Shown here: positions 8,901-17,045 of the stretch, piece by piece | Layout: every line of letters begins with the position of its first letter | Numbering within the stretch: position 1 is the first letter of the stretch | Assembly (NCBI GenBank): GCA_965225625.1 | Contig: CBDDBH010000005.1 | Location: forward strand, 19,572 to 83,571 | Length of the DNA stretch: 64,000 nt | DNA from: CBDDBH01 sp965225625 | Lineage (GTDB): Bacteria > Pseudomonadota > Gammaproteobacteria > JADZEE01 | Direction: 5' to 3' | Notes under the pieces: generated by a model | The model's input: the letters and a program-made list of their open reading frames with translations, nothing else | What the model was told of the DNA's origin: nothing | Database searches by the model: none | Made by a program: the position numbers and the translations under genes

Positions 8901-9740
8901 CTAAGAGGATTTGGGTAGATATTGCAGCGGTGGAACGGGTTTACCGTTGCGACGGATCTCGAAGTGCAACATGACCTCTTTAGCATTCGAGCTCCCCATC
9001 TCGGCAATTTTCTGCCCACCAGACACGCTTGTGCCTTCTTCGACAACGATGCTGTCGTTATGCGCGTAGGCGCTTAGAAAGACATCGTTATGCTTAATGA
9101 TAATAAGCTTTCCATATCCGATAAGTCCACTGCCGCTATACACCACGGTACCGGGCGCAGCGGCGCGTATCGCCTGCCCACGTACACCGCGGATCTCCAG
9201 TCCTTTGCGGCCTAATGTCGAGTCTACGTTGCGATGCTTGCCGTCGGCCGGCCACCGCCAACTAATGCGCGTTGCCGGCTGTGGTTTGGCTTTCGGCCGC
9301 ACTGGAAGCGGCGCAGGTTCAGTCGCTTTGGGGGCCGTCGGGGTAGAACGTGGCGGTTGCCGCGGCCGCGGACGCAACAACAGACGATCACTGGGGTAAA
9401 TAAGGTAAGGTGGCTTGATGCCGTTCCATCTAGCCAGCTCCCGGTAGTCTAAATGGTAGCGCCAGGCTACCGCGTACAGGGTATCTCCGCGGTGCACTGT
9501 ATGAAATGCGGGAATTCGCTGACTTCTTGTCGTGCCAATGCTCTTGGGCGCAGCGCCGCTACGTTCGACTTCGGCGCGCGCAACGGGTTGCGCCTGTTTG
9601 CCGACGACGGGTGCCTTAGCCGAGCCGGCGCAAGCCTGTAGCAACAACAACACGAACAGCGCCGATACGAGATGCAGATAAATTCTCGACCCACTCCAGC
9701 TGGCCGTGGTTCCGTGATCATTGCATCGATTGGCTCGCAT
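8901..9740 (-). CDS. nlpD: Amidase activator NlpD (LysM and degenerate LytM lipoprotein)
   Basis: A 279-residue lipoprotein with lipobox LLQAC after a hydrophobic stretch at about 22-37. One LysM domain (VHRGDTLYAVAWRYHLDYRE) binds peptidoglycan. The C-terminal M23/LytM domain lacks catalytic residues: KGLEIRG stands where an active enzyme has a metal-binding His-x3-Asp, and MLHFEIR has Met in place of the first His of HxH. This matches NlpD, which activates AmiC during septum splitting rather than cutting peptidoglycan itself. It lies between pcm and rpoS in the classical order. Confidence 0.93.
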   Translation of the reverse strand: MRANRCNDHGTTASWSGSRIYLHLVSALFVLLLLQACAGSAKAPVVGKQAQPVARAEVERSGAAPKSIGTTRSQRIPAFHTVHRGDTLYAVAWRYHLDYRELARWNGIKPPYLIYPSDRLLLRPRPRQPPRSTPTAPKATEPAPLPVRPKAKPQPATRISWRWPADGKHRNVDSTLGRKGLEIRGVRGQAIRAAAPGTVVYSGSGLIGYGKLIIIKHNDVFLSAYAHNDSIVVEEGTSVSGGQKIAEMGSSNAKEVMLHFEIRRNGKPVPPLQYLPKSS

Positions 9741-9746
9741 GCGGTA

Positions 9747-10406
9747 CTAACCGACGCCTTCGAGCAGAGGCACAAAGCTCACCCACTCCAGAAAATGTTC
9801 CTCGTAGCCACTTTGCGTGCGCAGGATCGCGAGCAGCTGTTGATTGCCCGGTGAGCCGACCGGAATAACGAGTTTTCCGCCCACCCGCAACTGCTCGCGT
9901 AATCCGTCGGGAACGCCGAGTGGAGCAGCAGCTACGAGGATTGCGTCGTACGGAGCGTATTTCAACCAACCCTCGCGGCCATCGCCGTGCCGCACCCGTA
10001 CGTTGTTGTATTTCAATTCGTGCATACGCTCACGCAGCTTGTGTGCCAGGGTAGCGATTCGCTCGATCGTCACAACCCGTTCACACAACTGCGCAAGTAT
10101 CGCTGCCTGATAGCCGCAGCCGCCGCCAATCTCCAACACATTGTTCACATTGTCACCGTCGACCAACGCTTCGGTCATGCAGGCAACAATGTAGGGTTGC
10201 GATATGGTCTGGCCATGACCGATGGGAAGCGCACTATTCTCGTAGGCGCGGCTTGCAAGCGCTTCATCTACAAACACATGACGGGGAGTGCGGCCAATAA
10301 CTTCGAGAACTTGCGGCGACTTGATACCCATGTCGCGGAGTCGGGCCACCAGGCGATTGCGGGCTCGCTGGGAAGTCATACCAATTCCGCGCAGATCAGC
10401 GCTCAT
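9747..10406 (-). CDS. pcm: Protein-L-isoaspartate O-methyltransferase
   Basis: A cytosolic repair methyltransferase of about 219 residues that methylates isoaspartyl residues so that they revert to aspartate. The family signature GHGQTISQPYIVACMTEAL and the SAM-binding VLEIGGGCGYQAAIL are intact. The ATG at 10406 overlaps the surE stop. A second in-frame ATG at 10379 (MTSQRARN) is close to the usual N-terminus and is also plausible. A paralogue with a signal peptide lies at 23667-24395. Confidence 0.95.
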   Translation of the reverse strand: MSADLRGIGMTSQRARNRLVARLRDMGIKSPQVLEVIGRTPRHVFVDEALASRAYENSALPIGHGQTISQPYIVACMTEALVDGDNVNNVLEIGGGCGYQAAILAQLCERVVTIERIATLAHKLRERMHELKYNNVRVRHGDGREGWLKYAPYDAILVAAAPLGVPDGLREQLRVGGKLVIPVGSPGNQQLLAILRTQSGYEEHFLEWVSFVPLLEGVG

Positions 10407-11157
10407 CAATTTCAGTACCGGCTAGCCACTGCGAAACGGTATCGAGCGCACCATAATGTGTCAAATCAAGCTGCAATGGGGTAACGGAAACATATCCATT
10501 TTCAATTGCATGGAAATCGGTCCCCGGTCCTGCATCCTGAGCTCCGCCTGGCGAGCCTACCCAATAAATGGTTCTGCCTTGGGGATCCTTAGCCACGATC
10601 ACGGGCTCGGACTTGTGTCGATGCCCCAGACGGGTAACAGCGATCCCAGCCAGCTCGGCGACGGGGCAATCAGGAACATTCACATTGAGTAAGGTATCCC
10701 GGGACGCAGTTCCGCTGTTCATGCGTTCAATCAGCCGTTCTATCACACGCGCTGCGCTGGCGTAATGAACTTTTGAATCGCCTGCCAACGACACGGCAAT
10801 CGAAGGATAACCAAACGAACGTCCTTCGATTGCGGCAGCCACGGTACCCGAGTAAAGAACGTCATCACCGAGATTACCGCCGGCATTAATGCCGGAAATC
10901 ACAATATCCGGCTCTTGCTCCAACAACGCTGTTACCGCCAGATGCACGCAATCCGTCGGCGTGCCATTGACCACGTAAAAACCATTGCGCGCCTGATAGG
11001 CTCGCAGCGGCGCGTCAAGTGTCAAGGAATTGCTTGCCCCGCTGCGATTGCGATCTGGCGCGACGACAGCAACCTCACCAATCGCGGAAAGTGTGTCGGC
11101 GAGTATGCTTAATCCGGGGGCCTGGTAGCCATCGTCATTGCTTACGAGAAAAAACAC
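10396..11157 (-). CDS. surE: 5'/3'-nucleotidase SurE
   Basis: A 253-residue metal-dependent phosphatase acting on nucleoside monophosphates and short polyphosphates. It has the N-terminal FLVSNDDGYQAPG (Asp-Asp metal ligands), NRSGASNSLTLDAPL, NGTPTDCVHLA and SGINAGGNLG. I choose GTG at 11157: GGAGG lies seven bases upstream and the length is the family norm. A TTG at 11190 would add 11 non-conserved residues. It is first in the surE-pcm-nlpD-rpoS series. Confidence 0.95.
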   Translation of the reverse strand: MFFLVSNDDGYQAPGLSILADTLSAIGEVAVVAPDRNRSGASNSLTLDAPLRAYQARNGFYVVNGTPTDCVHLAVTALLEQEPDIVISGINAGGNLGDDVLYSGTVAAAIEGRSFGYPSIAVSLAGDSKVHYASAARVIERLIERMNSGTASRDTLLNVNVPDCPVAELAGIAVTRLGHRHKSEPVIVAKDPQGRTIYWVGSPGGAQDAGPGTDFHAIENGYVSVTPLQLDLTHYGALDTVSQWLAGTEIDER

Positions 11158-11205
11158 GTTGCGGCCTCCGGCAATTGGGCGGTAGTCCAAACCACGCTCA
11201 AGAAT

Positions 11206-11360
11206 CTAGTGCTCCAACAACCCAATATTGATGGATTCAGCGTTCCCGTGGTGTTTCGCAGCAAGGCGCAGTGCGCAGGGAATGGCCATAGCCCTTGTCA
11301 AGCGCTGCAACGAAGCGGCGGGACACCACGGGAGCGCCCTGTGGGTTGTTGGAGCACTAG
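11206..11360. repeat. 155-bp foldback (MITE-like) element with perfect 19-bp terminal inverted repeats
   Basis: CTAGTGCTCCAACAACCCA at 11206-11224 is the exact reverse complement of 11342-11360. Inside, TCCCGTGGTGT (about 11250) pairs with ACACCACGGGA (about 11320), and the centre around 11285 contains ATGGCCAT. The whole unit can fold into a long interrupted hairpin. No coding frame is supported. It fills the gap between surE and argF, both on the minus strand. Perfect terminal repeats suggest a small non-autonomous mobile element; no related transposase is seen in the window. Confidence 0.75.
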
Positions 11361-11387
11361 TTAACGCCTTGCCGCTCTCGCCACTGG

Positions 11388-12281
11388 TCAATCCGCTAAC
11401 AGAAACTCCAATAACGCTTTTTGCGCATGCAGCCGATTTTCCGCCTCGTCCCACACCACGCTGGCGGGATGTTCGAGCATGTCCTCACTGATCTCCTCAC
11501 CCCGGTGCGCAGGAAGACAATGCATAAACACTACGTCAGGCTGCGCGACGGACAAGAGCTTCTCGTTTACTTGGAACGGTGCGAAAGCTTCGGCACGTTT
11601 CCGCGCCTCTTCTTCCTGTCCCATACTGGCCCAGACATCGGTGGCGACCATGTGTGCACCGCGCGCGGCTTCTAGTGCGTCGGAAAAAATCTCTACATGT
11701 GCAGCACCTTCGCGAACAACGTCGGCGTCGGGCTCGTAACCCACAGGACAGCCAATGCGCAATTTGAAATCAAAACGTCGCGCCGCGTTGATGTAAGAAT
11801 TGCACATGTTGTTGCCGTCACCGATCCACGCGATTGTCCTGCCGTGAATGGGTCCTCTGTGCTCGCAAAACGTTTGCACGTCGGCGAGCAATTGGCATGG
11901 GTGCAGTTGATCTGTCAGACCGTTGATGACTGGGACGTGAGAGTGGGCGGCGAAACTTTCTACGCGTTCGTGGGCAAACGTGCGAACCATAATGATATCG
12001 ACCATCCGCGACAAAACCCTGGCTGTGTCTTCCGCTTTTTCACCACGACCCAGCTGTGTATCTTTCGGTGAAAGGAAAATGGCATTCCCGCCAAGCTGCG
12101 CCATTGCTACTTCGAACGACACACGGGTGCGGGTAGAGGATTTTTCAAACACCATCGCCATCACGCGATTTTTCAACGGTGTGTAGTCGTTGCTATCGCG
12201 CTTGAGCTCGATGGCGCGAGTGATTATCCCGGTAAGCTCCTCGCCCGACAAATCAAGCAGACTAAGAAAATGCCTGGGCAT
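11388..12281 (-). CDS. argF: Ornithine carbamoyltransferase
   Basis: A 297-residue enzyme making citrulline from ornithine and carbamoyl phosphate. The carbamoyl-phosphate site EKSSTRTRVSFE is at about residues 49-60. HPCQLLAD and the ornithine-site HCLPAHRGEE near the C-terminus are present. It sits seven bases downstream of argD, so the two arginine genes form an operon. The start ATG at 12281 gives the typical MPRHFLSLLDLS N-terminus. Confidence 0.95.
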   Translation of the reverse strand: MPRHFLSLLDLSGEELTGIITRAIELKRDSNDYTPLKNRVMAMVFEKSSTRTRVSFEVAMAQLGGNAIFLSPKDTQLGRGEKAEDTARVLSRMVDIIMVRTFAHERVESFAAHSHVPVINGLTDQLHPCQLLADVQTFCEHRGPIHGRTIAWIGDGNNMCNSYINAARRFDFKLRIGCPVGYEPDADVVREGAAHVEIFSDALEAARGAHMVATDVWASMGQEEEARKRAEAFAPFQVNEKLLSVAQPDVVFMHCLPAHRGEEISEDMLEHPASVVWDEAENRLHAQKALLEFLLAD

Positions 12282-12287
12282 CAGATG

Positions 12288-13457
12288 CTACTCGAAATCT
12301 CGAACCAGACGGGTAACGCCCTCTGCCAAGACGCCAAGCTGCTCGTCGTCGATGATCAGCGGCGGCAACAGGCGCACCACCGTATCGGCTGCGACGTTAA
12401 TCAATAAACCAGCTTCCAGGGCACGGCCTACGAGCTCTGTACACGGTTTATTGAGTTCAATACCGATCATTAACCCTTTACCGCGAATATCTTTGACTGC
12501 GCTGCAATCGGCCAGCGAGCTACGAAATCCGTCCACGAGTCGTTCCCCGATCCGCGCGGCCCTGGCAGCAAGCTCATCGCGCTCCATAACGTCCAGCACG
12601 GTTAGCGCCGCACGACAGGCGAGCGGATTACCGCCGAAGGTCGAAGCATGGGTTCCGGGCTGTAATATCTGGGCCGCCTTTCCACGCGCAAGACACGCAC
12701 CGATGGGTACACCATTGCCAAGCGACTTCGCGAGTGTCATCACGTCGGGCAGCACGCCGCTGTGCTGGTAGGCAAACCACTCGCCAGTGCGGCACATGCC
12801 GGTCTGAACTTCATCGAGCACCATCAGGCATCCGCTCGAATCGCATAATTCGCGAACGGTCCGCAAATAATCGACATCGGGAATGCGCACGCCACCCTCA
12901 CCCTGGATTGGCTCCACCATGATGGCAACAACTCCGGGACGCTGCGCGACAGCGGACGCCATCGCGTCTATGTCGTTATACGGAACTTGCTCGAAGCCCA
13001 TGAGTAGCGGCTCAAACCCTGCCTGCACTTTGGGATTGCCGGTTGCGCTGAGCGTCGCCATTGTGCGCCCGTGAAACGAACCCTGCGCTACGATGACGGT
13101 AGGCTCGGCGACATCCTTGGCGCGCGCATGTAAACGAGTAATTTTTATCGCTGCCTCGTTCGCTTCGGCGCCGGAGTTACAAAAGAAAACATTTTCCATT
13201 TGCGCCAGCGCGGTGAGCCTGGAAGCAAGCTCAGTCTGCAACGGAATCCCGTACAGATTTGAAGTATGGAGCAAAGTGCGTGCCTGATCGGCCAAGGCAT
13301 CAGCTATCTGCGGGTGGGCGTGTCCGAGACCACATACAGCAATGCCGCTAAGGGCGTCCAGATAGCGACGGCCCTGCGTGTCCCACAACCAGGCGCCTTC
13401 GCCACGATCAAATGCGACCGGCAGGCGCTTGTAGGTCGACATTATTGATTCGCTCAT
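12288..13457 (-). CDS. argD: Acetylornithine/succinyldiaminopimelate aminotransferase
   Basis: A PLP-dependent class III aminotransferase for arginine (and possibly lysine) synthesis. Motifs include CNSGAEANEAAIK, GSFHGRTMATLSATG, the cofactor region VLDEVQTGMCRTG and the PLP lysine in TLAKSLGNGVPIGA. Starts at 13457 (MSESIMST) and 13442 (MSTYKRLPVAF) are both possible; 13442 matches the usual family start. It is upstream of, and close to, argF. Confidence 0.93.
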   Translation of the reverse strand: MSESIMSTYKRLPVAFDRGEGAWLWDTQGRRYLDALSGIAVCGLGHAHPQIADALADQARTLLHTSNLYGIPLQTELASRLTALAQMENVFFCNSGAEANEAAIKITRLHARAKDVAEPTVIVAQGSFHGRTMATLSATGNPKVQAGFEPLLMGFEQVPYNDIDAMASAVAQRPGVVAIMVEPIQGEGGVRIPDVDYLRTVRELCDSSGCLMVLDEVQTGMCRTGEWFAYQHSGVLPDVMTLAKSLGNGVPIGACLARGKAAQILQPGTHASTFGGNPLACRAALTVLDVMERDELAARAARIGERLVDGFRSSLADCSAVKDIRGKGLMIGIELNKPCTELVGRALEAGLLINVAADTVVRLLPPLIIDDEQLGVLAEGVTRLVRDFE

Positions 13458-13489
13458 ACGCAAGCGGCCCACATAGACTCTCAAGCAAA

Positions 13490-13521
13490 CAAAAAAACAA
13501 GCCCGGCGGTGAGCCGGGCTT
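13490..13521 (-). terminator. Rho-independent terminator after the PuuD-like gene
   Basis: AAGCCCGGC (13499-13507) and GCCGGGCTT (13513-13521) form a nine-pair GC-rich stem with a five-base loop. On the minus strand it is followed by a T-rich run (complement of 13490-13498). It lies about 30 bases past the stop at 13553 and separates that gene from argD. Confidence 0.9.
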
Positions 13522-13552
13522 CGAACTCAACCATAAAAACGAATTGTTGTCT

Positions 13553-14077
13553 TTACATCGGCAAACCGTGCGATCCACCCGCCATGCACATGAGCATGGG
13601 GATCGATAACAACGTGTTAGTTCGAGATGCAAGCGCGGCGACACGGCGCGATTTAGCTTTCTCGTCGTCGGTCGCGGGCACCATTCCCAGTATCTTCTTT
13701 TGATTTGGCCAAATAAGCACCCACACATTGAACAGCATGATCGTACCCATCCAGGCTCCAAAACCGATCGTCGTCAACGCAACGTTGTTCTGGCCTATGC
13801 CAAGCGCGAATGCACCCATAAAGGAAAATTGCGGCGCGGCCGCGAGGTATACAGCGCCGGTGACCCAGGTTGCCACGGCTGCCCAGCGAAACCATAACAA
13901 TGCGCGGGGCGCTACGTATTTACCGATGGCGGCCGGACCAGGTCCATCTTTATCAGCGTTGGCCGCGGCCATCGCGGGTGTTTGTACAAAATTAAAGTAA
14001 TACAACAACCCAATCCAGGTAATCCCGGACAGAATGTGCAGCCATCGATCGATAGCTAAATGTGTAATCGAATCCAT
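13553..14077 (-). CDS. PuuD-like (urate hydroxylase N-terminal domain) membrane protein
   Basis: A 174-residue integral membrane protein. It starts MDSITHLAIDRWLHILSGI with AGGGGGA eight bases upstream of ATG 14077; longer starts are not supported. It has about four membrane helices with HILSGITWIGLLYYFNFVQ near the start, characteristic of the Urate_ox_N domain of PuuD. Known PuuD proteins carry a C-terminal cytochrome c domain. None is present here: there is no CxxCH, and the protein ends after CMAGGSHGLPM. The substrate is therefore uncertain. A 31-residue membrane peptide is encoded 47 bases upstream and is probably co-transcribed. Confidence 0.78.
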   Translation of the reverse strand: MDSITHLAIDRWLHILSGITWIGLLYYFNFVQTPAMAAANADKDGPGPAAIGKYVAPRALLWFRWAAVATWVTGAVYLAAAPQFSFMGAFALGIGQNNVALTTIGFGAWMGTIMLFNVWVLIWPNQKKILGMVPATDDEKAKSRRVAALASRTNTLLSIPMLMCMAGGSHGLPM

Positions 14078-14124
14078 TACTCCATCCCCCTTGTCGTTGT
14101 CCCAGGAACAGCAGCTCGGCGAGC

Positions 14125-14220
14125 TCAGGCGCCGGCTATGGCCTTGATGACGAACACTAATACAATTGACAGGACAAATCCGGATACGATAGTGCCTGTT
14201 ATAGAATCGAGTGGATTCAT
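14125..14220 (-). CDS. 31-residue single-helix membrane peptide
   Basis: ATG at 14220, preceded by GAGGGGGG at a spacing of six, encodes 31 residues. They begin MNPLDSITGTIV, continue with a hydrophobic helix (about 10-30), and end KAIAGA. The strong ribosome site, the compact hydrophobic composition and the position just upstream of the PuuD-like gene support a real small protein. It may be an accessory subunit of that membrane protein. No family is recognised. Confidence 0.6.
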   Translation of the reverse strand: MNPLDSITGTIVSGFVLSIVLVFVIKAIAGA

Positions 14221-14355
14221 CGCATACCCCCCTCTTAATACAACACGGTGATACCTTAACCAGCGGCGTCATAATGCTGGCAGGAACGAGGCTAGATTGT
14301 CGGCTATTTTGGCTGTTGGTTGCAAGTTGCAGCGGCATAGTGCGCAGCTTATTAA

Positions 14356-14473
14356 CCCCTCATCCTGACCTTCTTCCGCAAGGGGAGACGGGACCCGTGG
14401 TTTAAGATCAGCGAGTCATTTGCCCTCGAAAGCCCCCCTCGGCCCTCGCGCGAGAGGGGTTGGGGTGAGGGGG
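14356..14473. repeat. REP-like palindromic repeat, copy 1
   Basis: It begins CCCCTCATCC and ends GGGGTTGGGGTGAGGGGG, with internal GGGACCCGTGGTTT. The same outer arms and core recur at 28571, 41464 and 44933, always between genes. This copy carries a longer middle section. The rest of the 358-base gap 14221-14578 holds only this repeat and the palindrome before grxD. Confidence 0.8.
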
Positions 14474-14523
14474 TAAAAAGTGATCCCCCAAACGAGATTC
14501 TTTTGCTTTACTAGGCCTGCCAG

Positions 14524-14540
14524 ATTAGACTGCGTCTAAT
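14524..14540. promoter_or_regulatory. Perfect 17-base palindrome upstream of grxD (candidate operator)
   Basis: ATTAGAC-TGC-GTCTAAT is a perfect inverted repeat centred 47 bases before the grxD start. Its size and placement suit a dimeric regulator acting on the glutaredoxin promoter. No regulator is identified. Confidence 0.45.
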
Positions 14541-14578
14541 TATCTCGGTAAACGATTGCAAGCTGAGGACGGATTTAA

Positions 14579-14908
14579 ATGGATATTCTTGAGCAGCTTA
14601 AAGAGGCGGTTGAGAGCAATCCAGTCGTCTTGTTTATGAAAGGCAACCCGCAAGCTCCGCAATGCGGTTTTTCCAAGCGTACGGCCGAAGCGCTGAAAGC
14701 CTGCGGTGCCGAATTTGCCTACGTTGATGTGCTGTCGGAACCGATGATTCGCCAACATTTACCGCAGTTTTCGCAATGGCCGACCTTCCCGCAGGTGTTT
14801 ATAGGCGGCGAGTTAGTTGGCGGCTGCGACATCGTGATGGATTTATATCAGCGCGGTGAACTCCAGCAAATGGTGCAGACAGCGACAACCGCAAGCGTGG
14901 AGCCGTAA
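14579..14908 (+). CDS. grxD: Monothiol glutaredoxin Grx4 (Fe-S cluster carrier)
   Basis: A 109-residue CGFS-type glutaredoxin. The active-site motif CGFS is in QCGFSKRTAEAL near residue 30. WPTFPQVFIGGELVGGCDI contains the cis-Pro and the glutathione-binding residues. These proteins hold a [2Fe-2S] cluster as a glutathione-bridged dimer and pass it to apoproteins. It is a single gene, convergent with dnaQ 14 bases downstream, and has a palindromic candidate operator upstream. Confidence 0.95.
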   Translation: MDILEQLKEAVESNPVVLFMKGNPQAPQCGFSKRTAEALKACGAEFAYVDVLSEPMIRQHLPQFSQWPTFPQVFIGGELVGGCDIVMDLYQRGELQQMVQTATTASVEP

Positions 14909-14922
14909 GGTCGGATAGTCTC

Positions 14923-15645
14923 TCATGAGGCGCTATCCGCGCCTTGCAACCACACGCACTTCCCGGTGCTGATTTCATCGATGATCGCCAGGCATTCGTC
15001 GTGCGCGGCTAATTCCTCGGCGGTCGGTTCTATGATCCGCAATGGCGAACGGTCCGCATTAACAACCCGTTCTCTAGTCCCACCCGTTTCGGCATTGCCG
15101 ACGTTGTCATCAAACCCCAAGACCGCCTGACCGCCGGTCATGGCCAGGTACACTTCCGCAAGAATTTCTGCGTCCAGCAACGCCCCATGCAGCCGGCGCC
15201 GGGAGTCGTCTACTTCGTAACGTCGGCACAATGCGTCCAAACTATTGCGTTGACCGGGATGTATTTCGCGCGCAAGTTGCAGGGTGTCGAGAATCGTGCA
15301 GTGGTCCTCGATGCGTCCCCACGATTCGCCCAGGCGCCGGAGCTCCGCGTTAATAAAAGCGACATCAAACGGGGCATTGTGAATGACCAGCTCGGCGCCA
15401 TGCACAAACTCGAGGAACTTACTTGCGATATCCGCGAACCGCGGCTTGTCTCGAAGAAACTCATTGGTAATCCCATGTACTTCCAATGCGGAATCGTCGC
15501 TATCACGCTCCGGCCACAGATATTGCTGGTACACCCGATCGGTCGGGCGGCGATTCACAATTTCAATGCAGCCGATCTCAATTATGCGATGATCTTGCTC
15601 GGGCTCCAGACCGGTCGTTTCCGTATCGAGTATGACTTGGTGCAT
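14923..15645 (-). CDS. dnaQ: DNA polymerase III epsilon subunit (proofreading exonuclease)
   Basis: A 240-residue DEDDh exonuclease. Exo I is VILDTETTGLEPEQDHRIIE at residues 4-23, Exo II is HNAPFDVAFINAEL, and Exo III is RRLHGALLDAEILAEVYLAM. The C-terminal segment that contacts the alpha subunit is present and divergent. It lies 11 bases downstream of rnhA on the same strand. The yafS-like/rnhA/dnaQ order matches enteric genomes, although in E. coli rnhA and dnaQ are divergent rather than in tandem. Confidence 0.94.
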   Translation of the reverse strand: MHQVILDTETTGLEPEQDHRIIEIGCIEIVNRRPTDRVYQQYLWPERDSDDSALEVHGITNEFLRDKPRFADIASKFLEFVHGAELVIHNAPFDVAFINAELRRLGESWGRIEDHCTILDTLQLAREIHPGQRNSLDALCRRYEVDDSRRRLHGALLDAEILAEVYLAMTGGQAVLGFDDNVGNAETGGTRERVVNADRSPLRIIEPTAEELAAHDECLAIIDEISTGKCVWLQGADSAS

Positions 15646-15656
15646 TAGCGCTCCAA

Positions 15657-16106
15657 TCAGACGTGGCTCAGCAATTCATCGATGCCACGGTTTGCCAACA
15701 TATCGGCATGTTCGTTTTCTAAGTGTCCGGCGTGACCTTTAACCCATTGCCAATCGATCGCGTGCTGTTGTGCAAGGCTCTCGAGTTGCTGCCACAGATC
15801 GACGTTTTTAACCGGCTTCTTACTGGCTGTGCGCCATCCGCGTCGCTTCCATTGCGGTAACCATTCGGTTAGTCCTTTCTTGACGTAGATTGAATCGGTG
15901 GTCAATCGAACCTGACTCGGCCGAGTCAACGCTTCAAGCGCCTTAATCGCCGCTATCAGTTCCATACGATTGTTCGTCGTTTGCATTTCGCCGCCGTATA
16001 GTTCTCTCTCAATACCGTCATAACGCAGCAATGCCCCCCAGCCACCAGGCCCAGGGTTGCCGCGACAGGCGCCGTCGGTAAACACTTCAACAATTCTACT
16101 CGGCAT
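15657..16106 (-). CDS. rnhA: Ribonuclease HI
   Basis: A 149-residue enzyme degrading the RNA of RNA-DNA hybrids. The catalytic residues are visible: Asp in VFTDGACRGNPGPGGWGALL (near 10), Glu in NNRMELIAAI (near 48), Asp in TTDSIYVKKGL (near 70), and the late His/Asp in VKGHAGHLENEHADMLAN. It lies between the yafS-like methyltransferase and dnaQ. Confidence 0.96.
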   Translation of the reverse strand: MPSRIVEVFTDGACRGNPGPGGWGALLRYDGIERELYGGEMQTTNNRMELIAAIKALEALTRPSQVRLTTDSIYVKKGLTEWLPQWKRRGWRTASKKPVKNVDLWQQLESLAQQHAIDWQWVKGHAGHLENEHADMLANRGIDELLSHV

Positions 16107-16138
16107 AGCGCGTCAACGAGTGTGGGTGCTCGACTGGC

Positions 16139-16924
16139 TTACAGGGCACAATCGTTCCGGGTGCTGGGCTCGGCCATACCGGCAGCGATCATACTTCTTC
16201 GAGCACGCCATTGCGTTTTCACGGGCGTGAGCGTCAGCAGACGTTTCTTACCGACTAGGATATACGCGCCTCCAAGGTAGCGCCAACAGTACGCACCCAG
16301 TTTCTCCAGAAAGGCTAATCGTGTAAGTAGGCCAGCGTGTCGGAAGGGCGGGCGGTAAAACACAAAAAATGTCGAAACGATGTCGAATCCCAGTAACTTC
16401 AACCAATCCTTCAGGCGCGTAGCAGATAGAAATTTGCCGCACCACGGAGGTTCACTCTTCCAGGCGAGCAGTAAACGCCACAACCCCCAGAGACTCCACG
16501 GATTCATCGCCATGATCACCACGTGGCCCTCACCGATCAGCACACGTTCCACCTCACGCAAGATCTGGTGCGGATCCGAATCGAACTCGAGCGTATGCGG
16601 CAAAACTACGACGTCAATACTGTCGGCAGCTATCGGCAACGCGCCAGGCTCGCACTGCAAGGCTGGGCCCCTATTCGCGTCGCCGCTAGCGGGGTCACTG
16701 CTGGTCACGATTCGATGGGCTATACGTGAAGAGCTCAGCAAATCCGTGGAAATCGGCTCGCCTAACTGAAGAATGTGGTACCCAAACAAATTCGGCAGCG
16801 CTTTTTTCAGCACTACCCGTTCGGCCTCGCCCAACAAAGTACCTGGCGGCTGCAGAAACCAACGCTGCAATGCCTGGCTTAGTGCTTTGGCGTCATCAAT
16901 TTGCGCGGTTTCCGAACTCAGCAT
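16139..16924 (-). CDS. Class I SAM-dependent methyltransferase (YafS-like)
   Basis: A 261-residue methyltransferase of the Methyltransf_11 type. The SAM pocket is diffuse, but the post-I and motif IV regions are clear (PIAADSIDVVVLPHTLEFDSD, then HQILREVERVLIGEGHVVIM). The position next to rnhA and dnaQ, divergent from mltD, matches yafS in E. coli. There gloB lies between yafS and mltD; it is absent here. The substrate is unknown. Confidence 0.8.
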   Translation of the reverse strand: MLSSETAQIDDAKALSQALQRWFLQPPGTLLGEAERVVLKKALPNLFGYHILQLGEPISTDLLSSSRIAHRIVTSSDPASGDANRGPALQCEPGALPIAADSIDVVVLPHTLEFDSDPHQILREVERVLIGEGHVVIMAMNPWSLWGLWRLLLAWKSEPPWCGKFLSATRLKDWLKLLGFDIVSTFFVFYRPPFRHAGLLTRLAFLEKLGAYCWRYLGGAYILVGKKRLLTLTPVKTQWRARRSMIAAGMAEPSTRNDCAL

Positions 16925-16974
16925 TTTGCAGACCCGGTGCTCTTCACATCCAACTTTATAGAGGCGCTCATGCT

Positions 16975-17039
16975 TTGACCAGTAATGCTAACCCGTGCAT
17001 AAAAGGTCATTGACATAGTCGCCTGAAAATCCCTAGCAT
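16975..17039 (+). promoter_or_regulatory. Two possible sigma-70 promoters upstream of mltD
   Basis: TTGACC (16975-16980) and CATAAA (16998-17003) are 17 bases apart. A second pair, TTGACA (17010-17015) and TAGCAT (17034-17039), has an 18-base spacer and would start transcription almost at the mltD ATG (17046). Confidence 0.4.
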
Positions 17040-17045
17040 GACCAC

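Noticed and set aside
8860..8905. Terminator hairpin between nlpD and rpoS (GCCGGCGACGCCGG)
   Set aside because: The symmetry is an odd-centred palindrome with almost no loop and no T run.
11206..11360. Integron attC site
   Set aside because: Size and folding fit, but the outer boxes read CTCCAAC and GTTGGAG, not RYYYAAC and GTTRRRY. No integrase or gene cassettes are nearby.
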